A stretch of DNA of 64,000 bases from Bradyrhizobium sp. AZCC 1610 (GCF_036924515.1 NZ_JAZHRR010000001.1:6667001-6731000), one strand, 5' to 3'; shown: positions 20,406 to 30,254, counted from the stretch's first letter. Notes: generated by a model not told the origin, from the letters alone. A program made the numbers and translations.

Positions 20406-22022
20406 TTACTCCGCCGCGAGCTTCAGGTCCGGCGCGGCGGCGCGGACTTCGGCGTCGACCTGGGCTTCGAACTTGGCGAAGTTCTTCTGGAACATGCCGA
20501 CCAGGCTACGGGCGGTCTTGTCGAACTCGGCCTTGTCCTTCCAGGTATTGACGGGATTGAGAATCTCGCTCGGCACGCCCGGCAGCGCGGTCGGCACCGC
20601 AAATCCGAAATATTTGTCGGTGCGGAATTCGACGTTGCGCAGGCTGCCGTCGAGCGCGGCGGTCAGCAGCGCGCGCGTCACCTTGATCGGCATCCGGCTG
20701 CCGGTGCCGTATTTGCCGCTGGTCCAGCCGGTGTTGACCAGCCAGCAATCGACATTGTGCTTCGCAATCAGCTCACGCAGCATGTTGCCGTAGACGGAAG
20801 GATCGAGCGGCAGGAACGGCGAGCCGAAGCAGGTGGAGAATTCCGGCTGCGGCTCGTTGCCGAGACCGCGCTCGGTGCCGGCGACCTTGGCGGTGTAGCC
20901 GGACAGGAAGTGATACATCGCCTGCGCCGGCGAAAGCTTTGCAATCGGCGGCAGCACGCCGAAGGCATCGGCCGCCAGCATCACGACGTTCTTCGGCTGG
21001 CCGGCGCGGCCGGTGCGTGAAGCGTTCGGGATGAAGTCGAGCGGATAGGCCGAACGGGTGTTCTCGGTCTTCGACCCGTCGTCGAAGTCGACCACGCGGG
21101 TCCGCTCGTCCATCACGACGTTCTCAAGCACGGCGCCGAAGCGGCTGCTGGCCGCGAAGATCTGCGGCTCGGCTTCCTTCGACAGCTTGATGCATTTGGC
21201 GTAGCAGCCGCCCTCGAAATTGAAGACGCCGTCATTGCCCCAGCCGTGCTCGTCGTCGCCGATCAGGGTACGGTTCGGATCGGCCGACAGCGTGGTCTTG
21301 CCGGTGCCGGACAGGCCGAAGAAGATCGCGGTGTCGCCCTTGGGGCCGACATTGGCCGAGCAGTGCATCGGCATTACGCCCTTCGCGGGCAGATAATAGT
21401 TCAGCGTGGTGAAGACCGACTTCTTCATCTCGCCGGCATAATAAGACCCGCCTATCAGGACGATCTTGCGGGCGAAATCGATCGCGACGACGTTCTCCGA
21501 GCGCACACCATGCCGTTTGGGATCGGCGCGGAAGCTCGGCAGGTCGATGATGGTGAGTTCGGGCACGAAATCCTTCAGCGCGGACGCCTCGGGACGGATC
21601 AGCAACGTGCGGATGAACAGCGAGTGCCAGGCGAGCTCGGTGAAGACGCGCGTCTTGATCTGGAAGCTCGGATCCGCGCCGCCGTAGAGGTCCTGCGCAA
21701 ACAGCGTCATGCCTTCGGCATGCTTGAGGAAGTCGGCATGGAGCGCGGAGAACTGGTCCGCGGTGATCGACTGGTTGCCGGCCCACCACATGTTCTTGTC
21801 GGTGGTCGCATCGCGAACCGTGAACTTGTCCTTGGGGCTGCGGCCGGTGAACTCACCGGTGTCCGCACACAACGCGCCATCCGCCGACAATACAGCTTCA
21901 CCCGCGGAGAGCGAATATTGATAGAGCTGCGGCGCACCGAGATTCCAGTGCACCGATTTGAGATTCTTTAAGCCGAATTTGTCGGCGCCGAAGGCACCGT
22001 TGCGTAGACCCGTCTCTTGCAC
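20406..22022 (-). CDS. pckA: Phosphoenolpyruvate carboxykinase (ATP)
   Basis: Converts oxaloacetate and ATP to phosphoenolpyruvate, the committed step of gluconeogenesis from C4-dicarboxylates. 538 residues, full length. The P-loop is [14 protein letters not shown], followed by [10 protein letters not shown] (metal and ATP site); RSPKDKF lies near the N-terminus. The start is the ATG at 22022 ([17 protein letters not shown]). In rhizobia pckA lies beside chvI-chvG, as here, and ChvI-type regulation is described in relatives; no operator was identified in this sequence. Confidence 0.97.
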   Translation of the reverse strand: MQETGLRNGAFGADKFGLKNLKSVHWNLGAPQLYQYSLSAGEAVLSADGALCADTGEFTGRSPKDKFTVRDATTDKNMWWAGNQSITADQFSALHADFLKHAEGMTLFAQDLYGGADPSFQIKTRVFTELAWHSLFIRTLLIRPEASALKDFVPELTIIDLPSFRADPKRHGVRSENVVAIDFARKIVLIGGSYYAGEMKKSVFTTLNYYLPAKGVMPMHCSANVGPKGDTAIFFGLSGTGKTTLSADPNRTLIGDDEHGWGNDGVFNFEGGCYAKCIKLSKEAEPQIFAASSRFGAVLENVVMDERTRVVDFDDGSKTENTRSAYPLDFIPNASRTGRAGQPKNVVMLAADAFGVLPPIAKLSPAQAMYHFLSGYTAKVAGTERGLGNEPQPEFSTCFGSPFLPLDPSVYGNMLRELIAKHNVDCWLVNTGWTSGKYGTGSRMPIKVTRALLTAALDGSLRNVEFRTDKYFGFAVPTALPGVPSEILNPVNTWKDKAEFDKTARSLVGMFQKNFAKFEAQVDAEVRAAAPDLKLAAE

Positions 22023-22305
22023 GAAGAAATCCTCCTCGAACCCGCGTTACTCGAATCGCGCGCCTGTCGCTTGACGCGCTCTGTCGCGGTGACCCCTGAA
22101 TATAGCCTTCCGGCCTCGGTCCGGCGACCTAATACTGATGAACGCTGGGCTTGCCAAGCCGATCCACGCGATTTGGTTTATTCCAGCGAGGGCGGTTGAT
22201 ATGCATCAATCGCTTGCTGCGGCGCTTTTCGTTGTTTTGCCGTCGTGGTTGCGCGACCATCCGTCACTGCCGACCGAAGATTGCTGCGACGCACAACAAA
22301 AAAAT

Positions 22306-22600
22306 TCAGCGCGCGGCGTCCTGTCCGTTTGGCGCAGATACCGCCCAATCGGCGTCGAGCTTCAGTTGCACAACGTCGCTCGCGGTGAGCAGGCCGCTTC
22401 GGAATGCTCAGCACCAGCATCACCGGCGACGAGACCGTGGGTGGCGAAATAGACAATGCCGCACTCGGCGAGCGGCGTGCGCTTGAGCGTGGTTTCGCCG
22501 GCGTCCTCGCCGCGGTGAATATCGGCAGCCGCGACGCCGAGGTTTTTGGCGACTGCGTCGAACTCGTCGGCGGCGTCGGATTTCATGCGGGCCTTCGCTG
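22306..22600 (-). pseudogene. Remnant of a CHAT-domain (caspase-like) protein
   Basis: Three reading frames on this strand together spell a CHAT domain. Frame one gives DEFDAVAKNLGV, then LAECGIVYFATHGLVAGD with the catalytic-His motif ATHG (around 22421-22447). After a small deletion the sequence continues in another frame as LVLSIPKR, and after a further deletion in a third as GLLTASDVVQLKLDADWAV. It then ends at a TGA at 22306, before the SACNT segment that should carry the catalytic cysteine. No N-terminal TPR part was found. The gene is dead and its direction is toward pckA. The rest of the 22023-22687 gap contains the pckA upstream region and nothing else recognisable. Confidence 0.75.
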
Positions 22601-22687
22601 GTCACCGTTGCGCGGACATGGGTTAGGTCGCGGAAACTTCCGCACCCGTTAAAATCCGCAATCGATGACAGCAAACATTAACCCTTG

Positions 22688-23422
22688 TTAGCCCTTGGCC
22701 CGCGCCTCACCCGCCAGCCGAACCAGCATCTTGCGCAATGCCATGGCGCTGGCGACCCGTTCCGGGAAATCAAGCCGCAGCGTCGCGCTGCCGGCCTGCA
22801 AGTCCATGCCATCAGGATCGCAGCCGGTGCAGCGCCAAACGGCAGGCTCTGCCCCCAGCAGTTTGGTCGCATAGAGGTTCATCGCCTCGCGGTGATCCTC
22901 GTTCATATGCTCGACGGCACCCTGCTCGGCTTCCAGCAAATCGGCGGCATCGCCGATCTCGGTCAGAAACTGCTCTGGCTTGAGGTCGATGATGCGGCCA
23001 AAACCGGCGACCAGGTGCAGGCCTGACGGGGCAATCTGAAAGAACGAAAAGTCCTTGAAATCCACAAAGGTTTCCGCGGATGGATGGGCGTTGAGGTAGC
23101 GCCGCCGCAGGATTTTCGCAGCCTCCCCTGTGGCCTCCTCGGCCCGGCCCGCCAGCATGATTCGCGCGCCCTCCAGGGGATCGCCGGCGGCGCGCTCGTC
23201 CAGCATCAGCGATACGCGGCTGTCGCCGAAAATATTTTTCGTATGCAGCGCGAGCCGCGAAATCAGCAGAATCGGGGACGCGTCGGCGTGGCTTGCGACG
23301 TTAACCAACGAGCAATAGGGATCGCCGCTTTCGGGCATAAGGGTGGCGAGCGCGCCCTGCCGGCTGCGCCGCAAGAGCGAACGGGCGAGTTTGGAAGCAT
23401 CAAAATCTGAGGTCGGCTGCAT
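22688..23422 (-). CDS. HugZ-like pyridoxamine 5'-phosphate oxidase-fold protein
   Basis: A 244-residue protein with an N-terminal split-barrel FMN/heme-binding domain (LARSLLRRSRQGALATLMPE, then PILLISRLALHTKNI and RIMLAGRAEE). A C-terminal DUF2470/HugZ-type helical domain carries EHMNEDHREAMNLYATKLLG. Relatives take part in heme utilisation, but substrate and cofactor here are unproven. The ATG at 23422 (MQPTSDFDASKLARSLL) was chosen over an in-frame start 27 bp further out. It lies between pckA and chvI, where many relatives have nothing or another gene. Confidence 0.85.
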   Translation of the reverse strand: MQPTSDFDASKLARSLLRRSRQGALATLMPESGDPYCSLVNVASHADASPILLISRLALHTKNIFGDSRVSLMLDERAAGDPLEGARIMLAGRAEEATGEAAKILRRRYLNAHPSAETFVDFKDFSFFQIAPSGLHLVAGFGRIIDLKPEQFLTEIGDAADLLEAEQGAVEHMNEDHREAMNLYATKLLGAEPAVWRCTGCDPDGMDLQAGSATLRLDFPERVASAMALRKMLVRLAGEARAKG

Positions 23423-23640
23423 GGTTCCCTTCCGGGCATCTTGTTGCAAAAAGGGGGCTTTTCTCCCCCAGACAGGGTGCTATATGGGGACGGCGTATCC
23501 CCGCAGGAGCGTTTTGCGGAACTCGGTCACACTTCAGCCCAGCTTGCATTGCTCGTTGACTGTGTACACGAAGCCCATTTATGCGGCGTCTGGCTGATTT
23601 GCCCGCCGTTTAAGCCACTCTCTTATTCGAAAGCAGGCTC

Positions 23641-24342
23641 ATGCCCACAATCGCCCTGGTCGATGATGACCGCAACATTCTCACTTCCGTGTCGATCGCG
23701 CTCGAAGCCGAAGGCTATCGCATCATGACCTACACGGATGGTGCTTCGGCGCTCGACGGCTTCCGCACTTCGCCGCCGGACCTCGCGATCCTCGACATCA
23801 AGATGCCGCGCATGGACGGCATGGAAACGCTACGCCGGCTGCGGCAGAAGTCCGATCTGCCGGTGATCTTCCTGACCTCCAAGGATGAAGAGATCGACGA
23901 ATTGTTCGGTCTCAAGATGGGCGCGGACGATTTCATCCGCAAGCCGTTCTCGCAGCGCCTTCTGGTCGAGCGCGTCAAGGCCGTGCTCCGCCGCGGCCAG
24001 CCCAAGGATCCAACCGCCGTGCCGAAGGAGCCGGATGCGCGCGCGCTCGACCGCGGCCTGCTGCGGATGGATCCAGAACGTCATACCTGCACCTGGAAGA
24101 ACGAGCCGGTGACGCTGACGGTGACGGAATTCCTGATCCTGCAGGCGCTGGCGACGCGGCCCGGTGTGGTGAAAAGCCGCAACGCGCTGATGGACGCGGC
24201 CTATGACGATCAGGTCTATGTCGACGATCGCACCATCGACAGCCACATCAAGCGCCTGCGCAAGAAGTTCAAGGTGGTGGACGACGATTTTGAAATGATC
24301 GAGACGCTGTATGGCGTCGGCTATCGCTTCAAGGAAGCCTGA
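23641..24342 (+). CDS. chvI: Two-component response regulator ChvI
   Basis: An OmpR-type regulator of 233 residues with an N-terminal receiver (phosphoacceptor Asp in [13 protein letters not shown], Lys in [14 protein letters not shown]) and a C-terminal winged helix ([44 protein letters not shown]). In alphaproteobacteria ChvI and ChvG sense acid or envelope signals and control exopolysaccharide, motility and carbon genes. It begins the operon that runs through chvG, hprK, the EIIA gene and ptsH. Confidence 0.95.
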   Translation: MPTIALVDDDRNILTSVSIALEAEGYRIMTYTDGASALDGFRTSPPDLAILDIKMPRMDGMETLRRLRQKSDLPVIFLTSKDEEIDELFGLKMGADDFIRKPFSQRLLVERVKAVLRRGQPKDPTAVPKEPDARALDRGLLRMDPERHTCTWKNEPVTLTVTEFLILQALATRPGVVKSRNALMDAAYDDQVYVDDRTIDSHIKRLRKKFKVVDDDFEMIETLYGVGYRFKEA

Positions 24343-24434
24343 TCTGCGTTTTCCGGGCGGATGTGCCGACTGACACATCCGCCCGCTCAGCGTAGAATTA
24401 CAGAGCGGCGCATCACAACCGGCAGTCTCAGCCA

Positions 24435-26252
24435 TTGCTAGATCGAACGCAGCCCGATCCCAGCCTGAACCACGAGGAAGCCCCCGAGCTCCGCGATCGG
24501 GATCGCATTGTCGACGATAATGCGGGCGAGAAGGGCTGGCGGCGGCCGCTCGGCTGGTTGCGCCGGGCTGGGCAATTCTTCTTCGCGCTCTCTTTCTCCA
24601 GCCTCACGCGCCGGATCGTTTCGCTCAATCTGGCGGGCCTCGTCGCGCTGGTGGCGAGCATTCTCTATCTCTCGCAGTTCCGCGCCGGCCTGATCGACGC
24701 GCGCGCGCAGAGCCTTCTGGTGCAGGCCGAAATCATCGCCGGCGCGATTGCCGCCTCCGCCACCGTCGAAACCAACACCATCACCATCGATCCGGACCGC
24801 CTGCTCGACCTCAAGCCCGGCGAAAGCTACGGCGCGCCGGATGAATCCTCAGGTCTCGATTTTCCGATCAATCCGGAGCGCGTCGCGCCGGTGCTGCGGC
24901 GGCTGATCTCGCCGACCAAGACTCGCGCGCGCATCTATGGCGGCGACGGCGGCATGATCCTCGACAGCCGCAGCCTCTATGGCCGCGGCGACGTGTTGCG
25001 TTTCGAACTGCCGCCGCCGTCGACGGAGAAACCGGGTTTCGTCGAGCGCGCCACGATCTCGATCCGCACCTGGCTCAATCGCGGCGACCTCCCGCTCTAT
25101 CGCGAGCTGGGTCCGGAAAACGGCAAGGGCTACCAGGAAATCGTGCAGGCGCTCGACGGCGTCAAGAGCAGCATGGTGCGGGTCAACGACCGCGGCGAGG
25201 TGATCGTCTCGGTCGCAGTGCCGGTGCAGCGGTTCCGCGCCGTGCACGGCGCGCTGATGCTCTCGACGCAGGGCGACGACATCGACCAGATGGTCACCGC
25301 CGAGCGGCTGGCGATCCTGAAGGTTGGCGGCGTCGCCTCCGCGGTCATGATCGTGCTGTCGCTACTGCTGGCGAGCACGATCGCGGGTCCGGTGCGGCGA
25401 CTGGCCGACGGCGCCGAGCGCGTCCGCCGGCGCATCCAGACCCGCGTCGAGATTCCCGATTTCACCCGCCGCCGCGACGAGATCGGCCATCTGTCCGGCG
25501 CGCTGCGCGACATGACGAATGCGCTCTATAGCCGCATCGAGGCGATCGAGATGTTCGCCGCCGACGTCGCCCATGAATTGAAGAACCCGCTGACCTCGCT
25601 GCGGTCGGCGGTGGAGACGCTGCCGCTGGCGCGCAACGAAACCAGCCGTGCGCGCCTGCTCGAGGTGATCGAGCACGATGTCAGGCGGCTCGACCGGCTG
25701 ATCTCGGATATTTCCGACGCCAGCCGTCTCGATGCCGAATTGCAGCGCCAGGACATGGCGCCGGTCGACCTGCGCCGGCTCTTGACGACGCTCACGTCGG
25801 TCGCCAACGAAACCCGGCTCGGCCACGACGTCGCGGTCGAGGCGCGCTTCGAGGGCCGCGGAGCCACCGACACGTTCTCGGTACCGGGCCATGATTCCCG
25901 GCTCGGGCAGGTGATCTCCAACCTGCTGTCCAACGCGCAATCCTTCTCCAATCCCGGCGGGAAGGTGCGCGTCACCTGCCGCCGCGTGCGCTCGGAAATC
26001 GAAATCGTCGTCGATGACGACGGGCCGGGCATCGGCGAGGATGCGCTGGAGCGCATCTTCGAGCGCTTCTACACCGACCGGCCGCATCAGGGCTTTGGCC
26101 AGAACTCGGGCCTGGGACTTTCGATCTCCAAGCAGATCATCGAAGCGCATAACGGGCGGGTCTGGGCGGAAAATCGCCACGGCCCGGCCGACGCCGACGG
26201 CAAGCCGACGGTGGTCGGCGCACGGTTCGTGGTCAGGCTGCCCACACCATGA
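24435..26252 (+). CDS. chvG: Sensor histidine kinase ChvG
   Basis: A 605-residue membrane sensor. After a charged cytoplasmic N-terminus come two membrane helices (about 67-83 and 300-320) enclosing a periplasmic sensor region of about 215 residues, then a HAMP linker and the dimerisation/phosphoacceptor motif FAADVAHELKNPLTSLRSAV. The ATP-binding domain has N (LSNAQSFSNPGG), G1 (VDDDGPGIGEDALERIFERF) and G2 (GLGLSISKQI) boxes. The start is TTG 24435; the chvI-chvG gap is about 90 bp. The gene overlaps hprK by four bases. All kinase motifs are intact. Confidence 0.95.
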   Translation: MLDRTQPDPSLNHEEAPELRDRDRIVDDNAGEKGWRRPLGWLRRAGQFFFALSFSSLTRRIVSLNLAGLVALVASILYLSQFRAGLIDARAQSLLVQAEIIAGAIAASATVETNTITIDPDRLLDLKPGESYGAPDESSGLDFPINPERVAPVLRRLISPTKTRARIYGGDGGMILDSRSLYGRGDVLRFELPPPSTEKPGFVERATISIRTWLNRGDLPLYRELGPENGKGYQEIVQALDGVKSSMVRVNDRGEVIVSVAVPVQRFRAVHGALMLSTQGDDIDQMVTAERLAILKVGGVASAVMIVLSLLLASTIAGPVRRLADGAERVRRRIQTRVEIPDFTRRRDEIGHLSGALRDMTNALYSRIEAIEMFAADVAHELKNPLTSLRSAVETLPLARNETSRARLLEVIEHDVRRLDRLISDISDASRLDAELQRQDMAPVDLRRLLTTLTSVANETRLGHDVAVEARFEGRGATDTFSVPGHDSRLGQVISNLLSNAQSFSNPGGKVRVTCRRVRSEIEIVVDDDGPGIGEDALERIFERFYTDRPHQGFGQNSGLGLSISKQIIEAHNGRVWAENRHGPADADGKPTVVGARFVVRLPTP

Positions 26253-26770
26253 CGCCGGTTGCGAGCGTGCACGCCTCCGCTGTGCTGGTGGGCAATCGCG
26301 CCGTGCTGATCCGCGGGCCGTCAGGCGCCGGCAAGTCGCGGCTGGCCTTCGACCTGATTCTCGCCGGACGCGGCGGACAGCTTCCGCCGGCCGTTCTGGT
26401 TGGCGATGACCGTGTCCATCTCGACACAGTCGCCGGAGAATTGTGGGTCCGGCCGGCGCCGGAACTGGCCGGCCTGATCGAGGTCCGGGGCCTCGGCATT
26501 CGCCATTGTGACTTTGTTGGGGCGGCGGTGATCGGCCTGATCGCCGACCTCGCAGCCAGCGACGCGGAGCGGCTGCCGCCGCCCGAAGCGCTCTCCATCA
26601 GCCTAAACGGTGTTTTATTACCGCGAATCCCCGTCGGAACAGGCTATGACCCCCTCCCGTTGATTGCAGCTGCCCTGACAACAACCGCAAGTTCAGGTTC
26701 CCTCCAACCTTTGGATGATTGTTCGAAGGGGATTGGTAACCATATAAGCCCCAATATCGCCACCGAATAA
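26249..26770 (+). CDS. hprK: HPr kinase/phosphorylase (short alphaproteobacterial form)
   Basis: A 173-residue HPr kinase with only the catalytic domain, as usual in alphaproteobacteria; Gram-positive HprK has an extra N-terminal domain. Walker A is GPSGAGKS (23-30), followed by VLVGDDRVHLD and the signature EVRGLGIRH; ISLNGVLLPRIPVG is at the C-terminal end. It phosphorylates a serine of HPr, and HprK activity links PTS status to ChvG/ChvI in relatives. Its ATGA start overlaps the chvG stop, so the two are probably translationally coupled. Confidence 0.93.
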   Translation: MTPVASVHASAVLVGNRAVLIRGPSGAGKSRLAFDLILAGRGGQLPPAVLVGDDRVHLDTVAGELWVRPAPELAGLIEVRGLGIRHCDFVGAAVIGLIADLAASDAERLPPPEALSISLNGVLLPRIPVGTGYDPLPLIAAALTTTASSGSLQPLDDCSKGIGNHISPNIATE

Positions 26771-26902
26771 ACCGGCACAGGCCCCACTGTTTACCGCCAA
26801 ATACCGGAACTATAGCCAAGATGCCCTCTTGCGCGGGGCCTCTGGATGGTCAAAGTGGCGCGTTCGTGCGGTGCACCAAAAAGCACCCGCGAGGAGTTTC
26901 CG

Positions 26903-27304
26903 ATGATTGGTCTAGTGCTTGTGACCCATGGGCGCCTTGCCGACGAGTTCAAGGCGGCGCTCGAACATGTCATGGGTCCGCAAAAACAAATTGAAGCCAT
27001 CACGATTGGAGCCGAGGACGACTCCGATCTGTGTCGAAGCGATATCATCGAAGCGGTGAATCGCGTTGACAGCGGTGATGGTGTCGCGATCCTCACCGAC
27101 ATGTTCGGCGGCACGCCTTCCAACCTTGCGATTTCCTGCATGAGCCGCCCCAAGGTGGAAGTGCTCGCAGGCATCAATCTTCCCATGCTGGTCAAGCTCG
27201 CCAAGGTGCGCGAAGAGCGCTCGCTTCCCGACGCCATCGCCATGGCCCAGGAAGCCGGCCGCAAATACGTCACCATCGCCAGCCGCGTGCTCGCCGGCAA
27301 ATGA
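26903..27304 (+). CDS. PTS EIIA component, mannose/fructose type
   Basis: A 133-residue EIIA of the mannose (Man) family. The phospho-acceptor His is in LVLVTHGRLADEF near the N-terminus (about residue 9), and TDMFGGTPSNLA is the conserved loop. No EIIB, EIIC or EIID is nearby, so it is presumed regulatory rather than a sugar transporter part, as in other alphaproteobacteria. The ATG at 26903 follows GAGGAG at 26891; the frame extends upstream to 26846 without similarity. The last four bases overlap the HPr start. Confidence 0.93.
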   Translation: MIGLVLVTHGRLADEFKAALEHVMGPQKQIEAITIGAEDDSDLCRSDIIEAVNRVDSGDGVAILTDMFGGTPSNLAISCMSRPKVEVLAGINLPMLVKLAKVREERSLPDAIAMAQEAGRKYVTIASRVLAGK

Positions 27305-27627
27305 GCGACGAGGCCTCGCCCGAAAAGGAACTCGGGCCGAGCGTGCCTGCGGGCGCCATTTCGCGGGAACTTCAAATCATCAACAAGCGCGGCCTGCACG
27401 CGCGGGCCTCGGCCAAGTTCGTCCAGATGGTCGAACGCTTCAATGCCGAAGTCTGGGTGACGCGCGGCAGCGAGACCGTCGGCGGAACCTCGATCATGGG
27501 GTTGATGATGCTGGCGGCGGGACCGGGAACCTCTGTCACGGTCTCCGCGATCGGCCCCGATGCGCAGCAAGCGGTGGATGCGATCGCCGCGCTGGTCGCT
27601 GACAAGTTCAACGAAGAAGGCGTGTGA
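27301..27627 (+). CDS. ptsH: HPr phosphocarrier protein
   Basis: A 108-residue HPr with an extra N-terminal segment of about 20 residues before the HPr fold. The EI-phosphorylated histidine lies in IINKRGLHARASAKFVQ (His33). The HprK-target serine is in GGTSIMGLMMLAA (Ser64). Together with HprK and the EIIA it makes an incomplete, regulatory PTS; EI (ptsP) is not in this window. The four-base ATGA overlap with the EIIA gene indicates one transcript. Confidence 0.95.
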   Translation: MSDEASPEKELGPSVPAGAISRELQIINKRGLHARASAKFVQMVERFNAEVWVTRGSETVGGTSIMGLMMLAAGPGTSVTVSAIGPDAQQAVDAIAALVADKFNEEGV

Positions 27628-27637
27628 TTCTGTTCGG

Positions 27638-27794
27638 CTCCCTCGCCCCGCTCTTGCGGGGTCGAGACGAGCGAAGCTCGCTCTTAGAGGGTTGGGGTGA
27701 GGGGCTCTCTCCGCGAAGCCGGTGCGAATTGATGGACCTGTACCCCCCGGATCGCTTCGCAATCCGACCTCTCCCCGCGAGCGGGGCGAGGTAA
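27638..27794. repeat. Intergenic repeat, family D (copy 2)
   Basis: CTCCCTCGCCCCGCTCTTGC at the left and GCGAGCGGGGCGAGG at the right pair as arms, and the shared block GGGGTGAGGGGCTCTCTCCG matches the copy at 13187. An insertion (GAGACGAGCGAAGCTCGCTC) with its own small palindrome is unique to this copy. It separates ptsH from the convergent SDR gene. Confidence 0.75.
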
Positions 27795-27815
27795 ACCAGA
27801 GCCATTCCAAATCTA

Positions 27816-28613
27816 TCAAAACGGATTGGTGACAATCCCGCCGTCGACACGAAGCGCGGCGCCGTTGGTGGCGCTGGAGGCTTTCGAGCAGACGTAGCAA
27901 ATCAGGTTGGCGACCTCTTCCGGCTTGGCGTAACGCTGCAGCAGCGATGCCGGGCGGCGTTCGGTGAAGGTGCGCTGGACCAGATCGTCGACGGTGGTTC
28001 CGGCAGCCTCGGCGCGCGCGGCCAGGCGGACCGGCGCCATCTCGACCCAGGTGGGGCCCGGCATCACCGAATTGACTGTTACGTTGGTGCCCTTGGTGGT
28101 CTCCGCTGCGCCGCGCGCGATGACGAGCTGCGCCGACTTCGAGAAACCGTAATGCACCATCTCCTTCGGTATATAGACGCCGGACTCGCTGGAGACGAAC
28201 ACGACGCGGCCCCAGTCCTTGTTATCAAGCATCCGCTTCAAATAATGCCGGGTCAGCCGGACCCCGCTCATGACGTTGACTTCGAACATTTTGGTCCAAT
28301 CGGCGTCTTCGATCTCGAAGAAGCCCTTCGGCTCGTAGATGCCGAGATTGTTGACGAGGATGTCGACGTCGGGGAATTGCTCCACCAGCGCGGCACAGCC
28401 CGCCGCATGGCCGAGATCAAACGTCGCCGCGTGCACCTTGGCCGACGGTGCGGCCTGTTGGACTTTTGCCACGGCCTCGCCGACCGCCGCCTTGTCGCGC
28501 CCGTTGACGATCACCTCCGCACCCATTTGCGCAAGCCCGATTGCGGTCGCGAGCCCGATGCCGCGCGTCGAACCGGTGACGAGCGCCGTCTTGTCCGTCA
28601 GGTCGAGATCCAT
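27816..28613 (-). CDS. SDR family NAD(P)-dependent oxidoreductase
   Basis: A 265-residue short-chain dehydrogenase/reductase with classical motifs: cofactor-binding TGSTRGIGLATAIG, NNLG in ILVNNLGIYEPKGF, catalytic Ser in VVFVSSESGVYI, and YGFSK (Tyr and Lys). The PGPTWVEMAPV loop follows, and a C-terminal GAALRVDGGIVTNPF. The first residue after the cofactor strand is NGRD, which hints at NADP preference but is not decisive. Substrate unknown. Located 30 bp from the glycosyltransferase gene, the two might share a transcript. Confidence 0.9.
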   Translation of the reverse strand: MDLDLTDKTALVTGSTRGIGLATAIGLAQMGAEVIVNGRDKAAVGEAVAKVQQAAPSAKVHAATFDLGHAAGCAALVEQFPDVDILVNNLGIYEPKGFFEIEDADWTKMFEVNVMSGVRLTRHYLKRMLDNKDWGRVVFVSSESGVYIPKEMVHYGFSKSAQLVIARGAAETTKGTNVTVNSVMPGPTWVEMAPVRLAARAEAAGTTVDDLVQRTFTERRPASLLQRYAKPEEVANLICYVCSKASSATNGAALRVDGGIVTNPF

Positions 28614-28643
28614 GCGTTACCCCTTTTGATTTTCTTGTAGCCG

Positions 28644-30254
28644 CTATTTGGCCGGCGGCACGATGAAGATGTTCCAGGCCGTCGCGGGGCCGGGCATGCC
28701 CAAGAAGAATCGCCGCGTGGTCATCACCATGCGCTCGCCATTGGCGGCATGGGTCTTCATCCACGCCTCGCATTTTTCGAGCTTCCAGTCGCCGACCTCG
28801 CAGATGCCGATGAAGCCCGATCGCTTCGCTTCGTCGAGCGAAGTCAGGCCGGACGACCATGGCTCGTCAGGGGTCAGCGGCGCCGGATGATCGGGGCTGT
28901 AGAAGGTGACGGGCTGGCCGGTATCGGTATAGGCCGCAACCACCGGCCAGCGCGAATGAAAGCGCGTGTGCCAGGCTTCCGTCAATTCGCGGGCGAGTTC
29001 GGAACGCGCCCGGTAGGTCGCGCCTGCGGTGCGCTTTTCGCCGAGTTCATAGGCGACGATCTTTGGCGATGCCGCCAGCACGACGAGCGAAATCACCAGC
29101 CAGGTCGCCGTCAGATTCAACAACGCGATTTTCCGGACCCGCACCGCTGGGATCGCGATCAGCGCGAGCGGCAGCAGGAAGAACAGCGGGATGCCCCAGT
29201 CGGTCTTGATGTAGACGTGGAATATCAGCGCGCCGAGTGGCGGCCCGATCGCCACCACCGCCTGGATGATCCAGACATTGAGCGCCTGAGACATGTTCAC
29301 GCCCGAATTGGCGCCACGCGCCAGAGCCGGAAACGGCGTCAAGCGGAGCGGCCGCCAGCCAAGCGCGATCGCGCCGAGCACCACCGGCAAGGCCAGCAGC
29401 GCGAGATTATGCAAGACATAGCCGAGTGCGAGATCGTCGATCATCGCGCGGTCAGTGAGGGAGTAGGTATCGCCGGCATAGGTGAGCGGGACGAAATTGA
29501 CCTGCTTCAGCCACATCAAATGCGGCAGCATCGCCACCACTAGCGTGGCAATCGCGACCCACGGCGCCGGCGAGCGCAGGAATTGCAGGCGCGCGGGATG
29601 GATCAGCGCGGCAAGGCCGATGGCGCCGATCATGGTCAGCACCCAGTATTTGGTCATCAGCGCCAGCGCACCGGCGAGCCCGAGCCACACGCCGGACCTG
29701 ATGCTGCGCTTCTCGAACGCGTCGAGATAAGCCAGCACGACGAGCGGCAGCGTGACGAGCTGCAACAGGTCCGGATTGTACTTGAAACCCTTGAAGTTGA
29801 AGATCGGATAGAGCGCCAGCATCACCACGACGAAGAACGCGCGCCGGCGATCGACCACGCGCAACGCCAGCAGCCAGCAGATCACGAGCCCGCAAGCCAG
29901 CGTCGCCATCGCCAGCGCATAGGTCGCCCAGTCGGTGACCGGAAACAGCATGAACCAGGCGCCGGCGACCCATCCCGACAGCGGCGGGTGCTTGCCATAG
30001 CCGAGGAGGAACTTCTGTCCCCAGGCGTAGGCTTCCGCGACGTCCATGTGAACGTCCTGCCCGGTCTTCAGATTGACCAGGATCAGCGTCCACAGGACCG
30101 CGTGAACCACGGCAAAGCCGGTCACCAGCCACAGGCCGGCCATAGGTTCGGTCTTGGGATCGCCGGCGCGCGAGGCCAGCCACGCCCCGAGCCGCCGGAT
30201 CGTGGGAATGCGCTTGCCGCGCGCGGCCGTGGGCAAAATGGATGCAGTCGACAT
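28644..30254 (-). CDS. Glycosyltransferase family 39-like membrane protein
   Basis: A 536-residue inner-membrane glycosyltransferase of the PMT/ArnT-like fold. About ten to twelve hydrophobic helices fill the region up to residue 410; the periplasmic first loop carries the acidic and aromatic residues typical of the fold (MDVAEAYAWGQKFLLGYGKH, PPLSGWVAGAWF). The C-terminal part is a soluble periplasmic domain. Such enzymes transfer sugars from lipid-phosphate donors to lipids or proteins. The acceptor is unknown. The start is ATG 30254. Confidence 0.85.
   Translation of the reverse strand: MSTASILPTAARGKRIPTIRRLGAWLASRAGDPKTEPMAGLWLVTGFAVVHAVLWTLILVNLKTGQDVHMDVAEAYAWGQKFLLGYGKHPPLSGWVAGAWFMLFPVTDWATYALAMATLACGLVICWLLALRVVDRRRAFFVVVMLALYPIFNFKGFKYNPDLLQLVTLPLVVLAYLDAFEKRSIRSGVWLGLAGALALMTKYWVLTMIGAIGLAALIHPARLQFLRSPAPWVAIATLVVAMLPHLMWLKQVNFVPLTYAGDTYSLTDRAMIDDLALGYVLHNLALLALPVVLGAIALGWRPLRLTPFPALARGANSGVNMSQALNVWIIQAVVAIGPPLGALIFHVYIKTDWGIPLFFLLPLALIAIPAVRVRKIALLNLTATWLVISLVVLAASPKIVAYELGEKRTAGATYRARSELARELTEAWHTRFHSRWPVVAAYTDTGQPVTFYSPDHPAPLTPDEPWSSGLTSLDEAKRSGFIGICEVGDWKLEKCEAWMKTHAANGERMVMTTRRFFLGMPGPATAWNIFIVPPAK

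Noticed and set aside
22404..22652. 82-codon + strand frame
   Set aside because: It is the antisense of the CHAT relic, whose three - strand pieces match a known domain.
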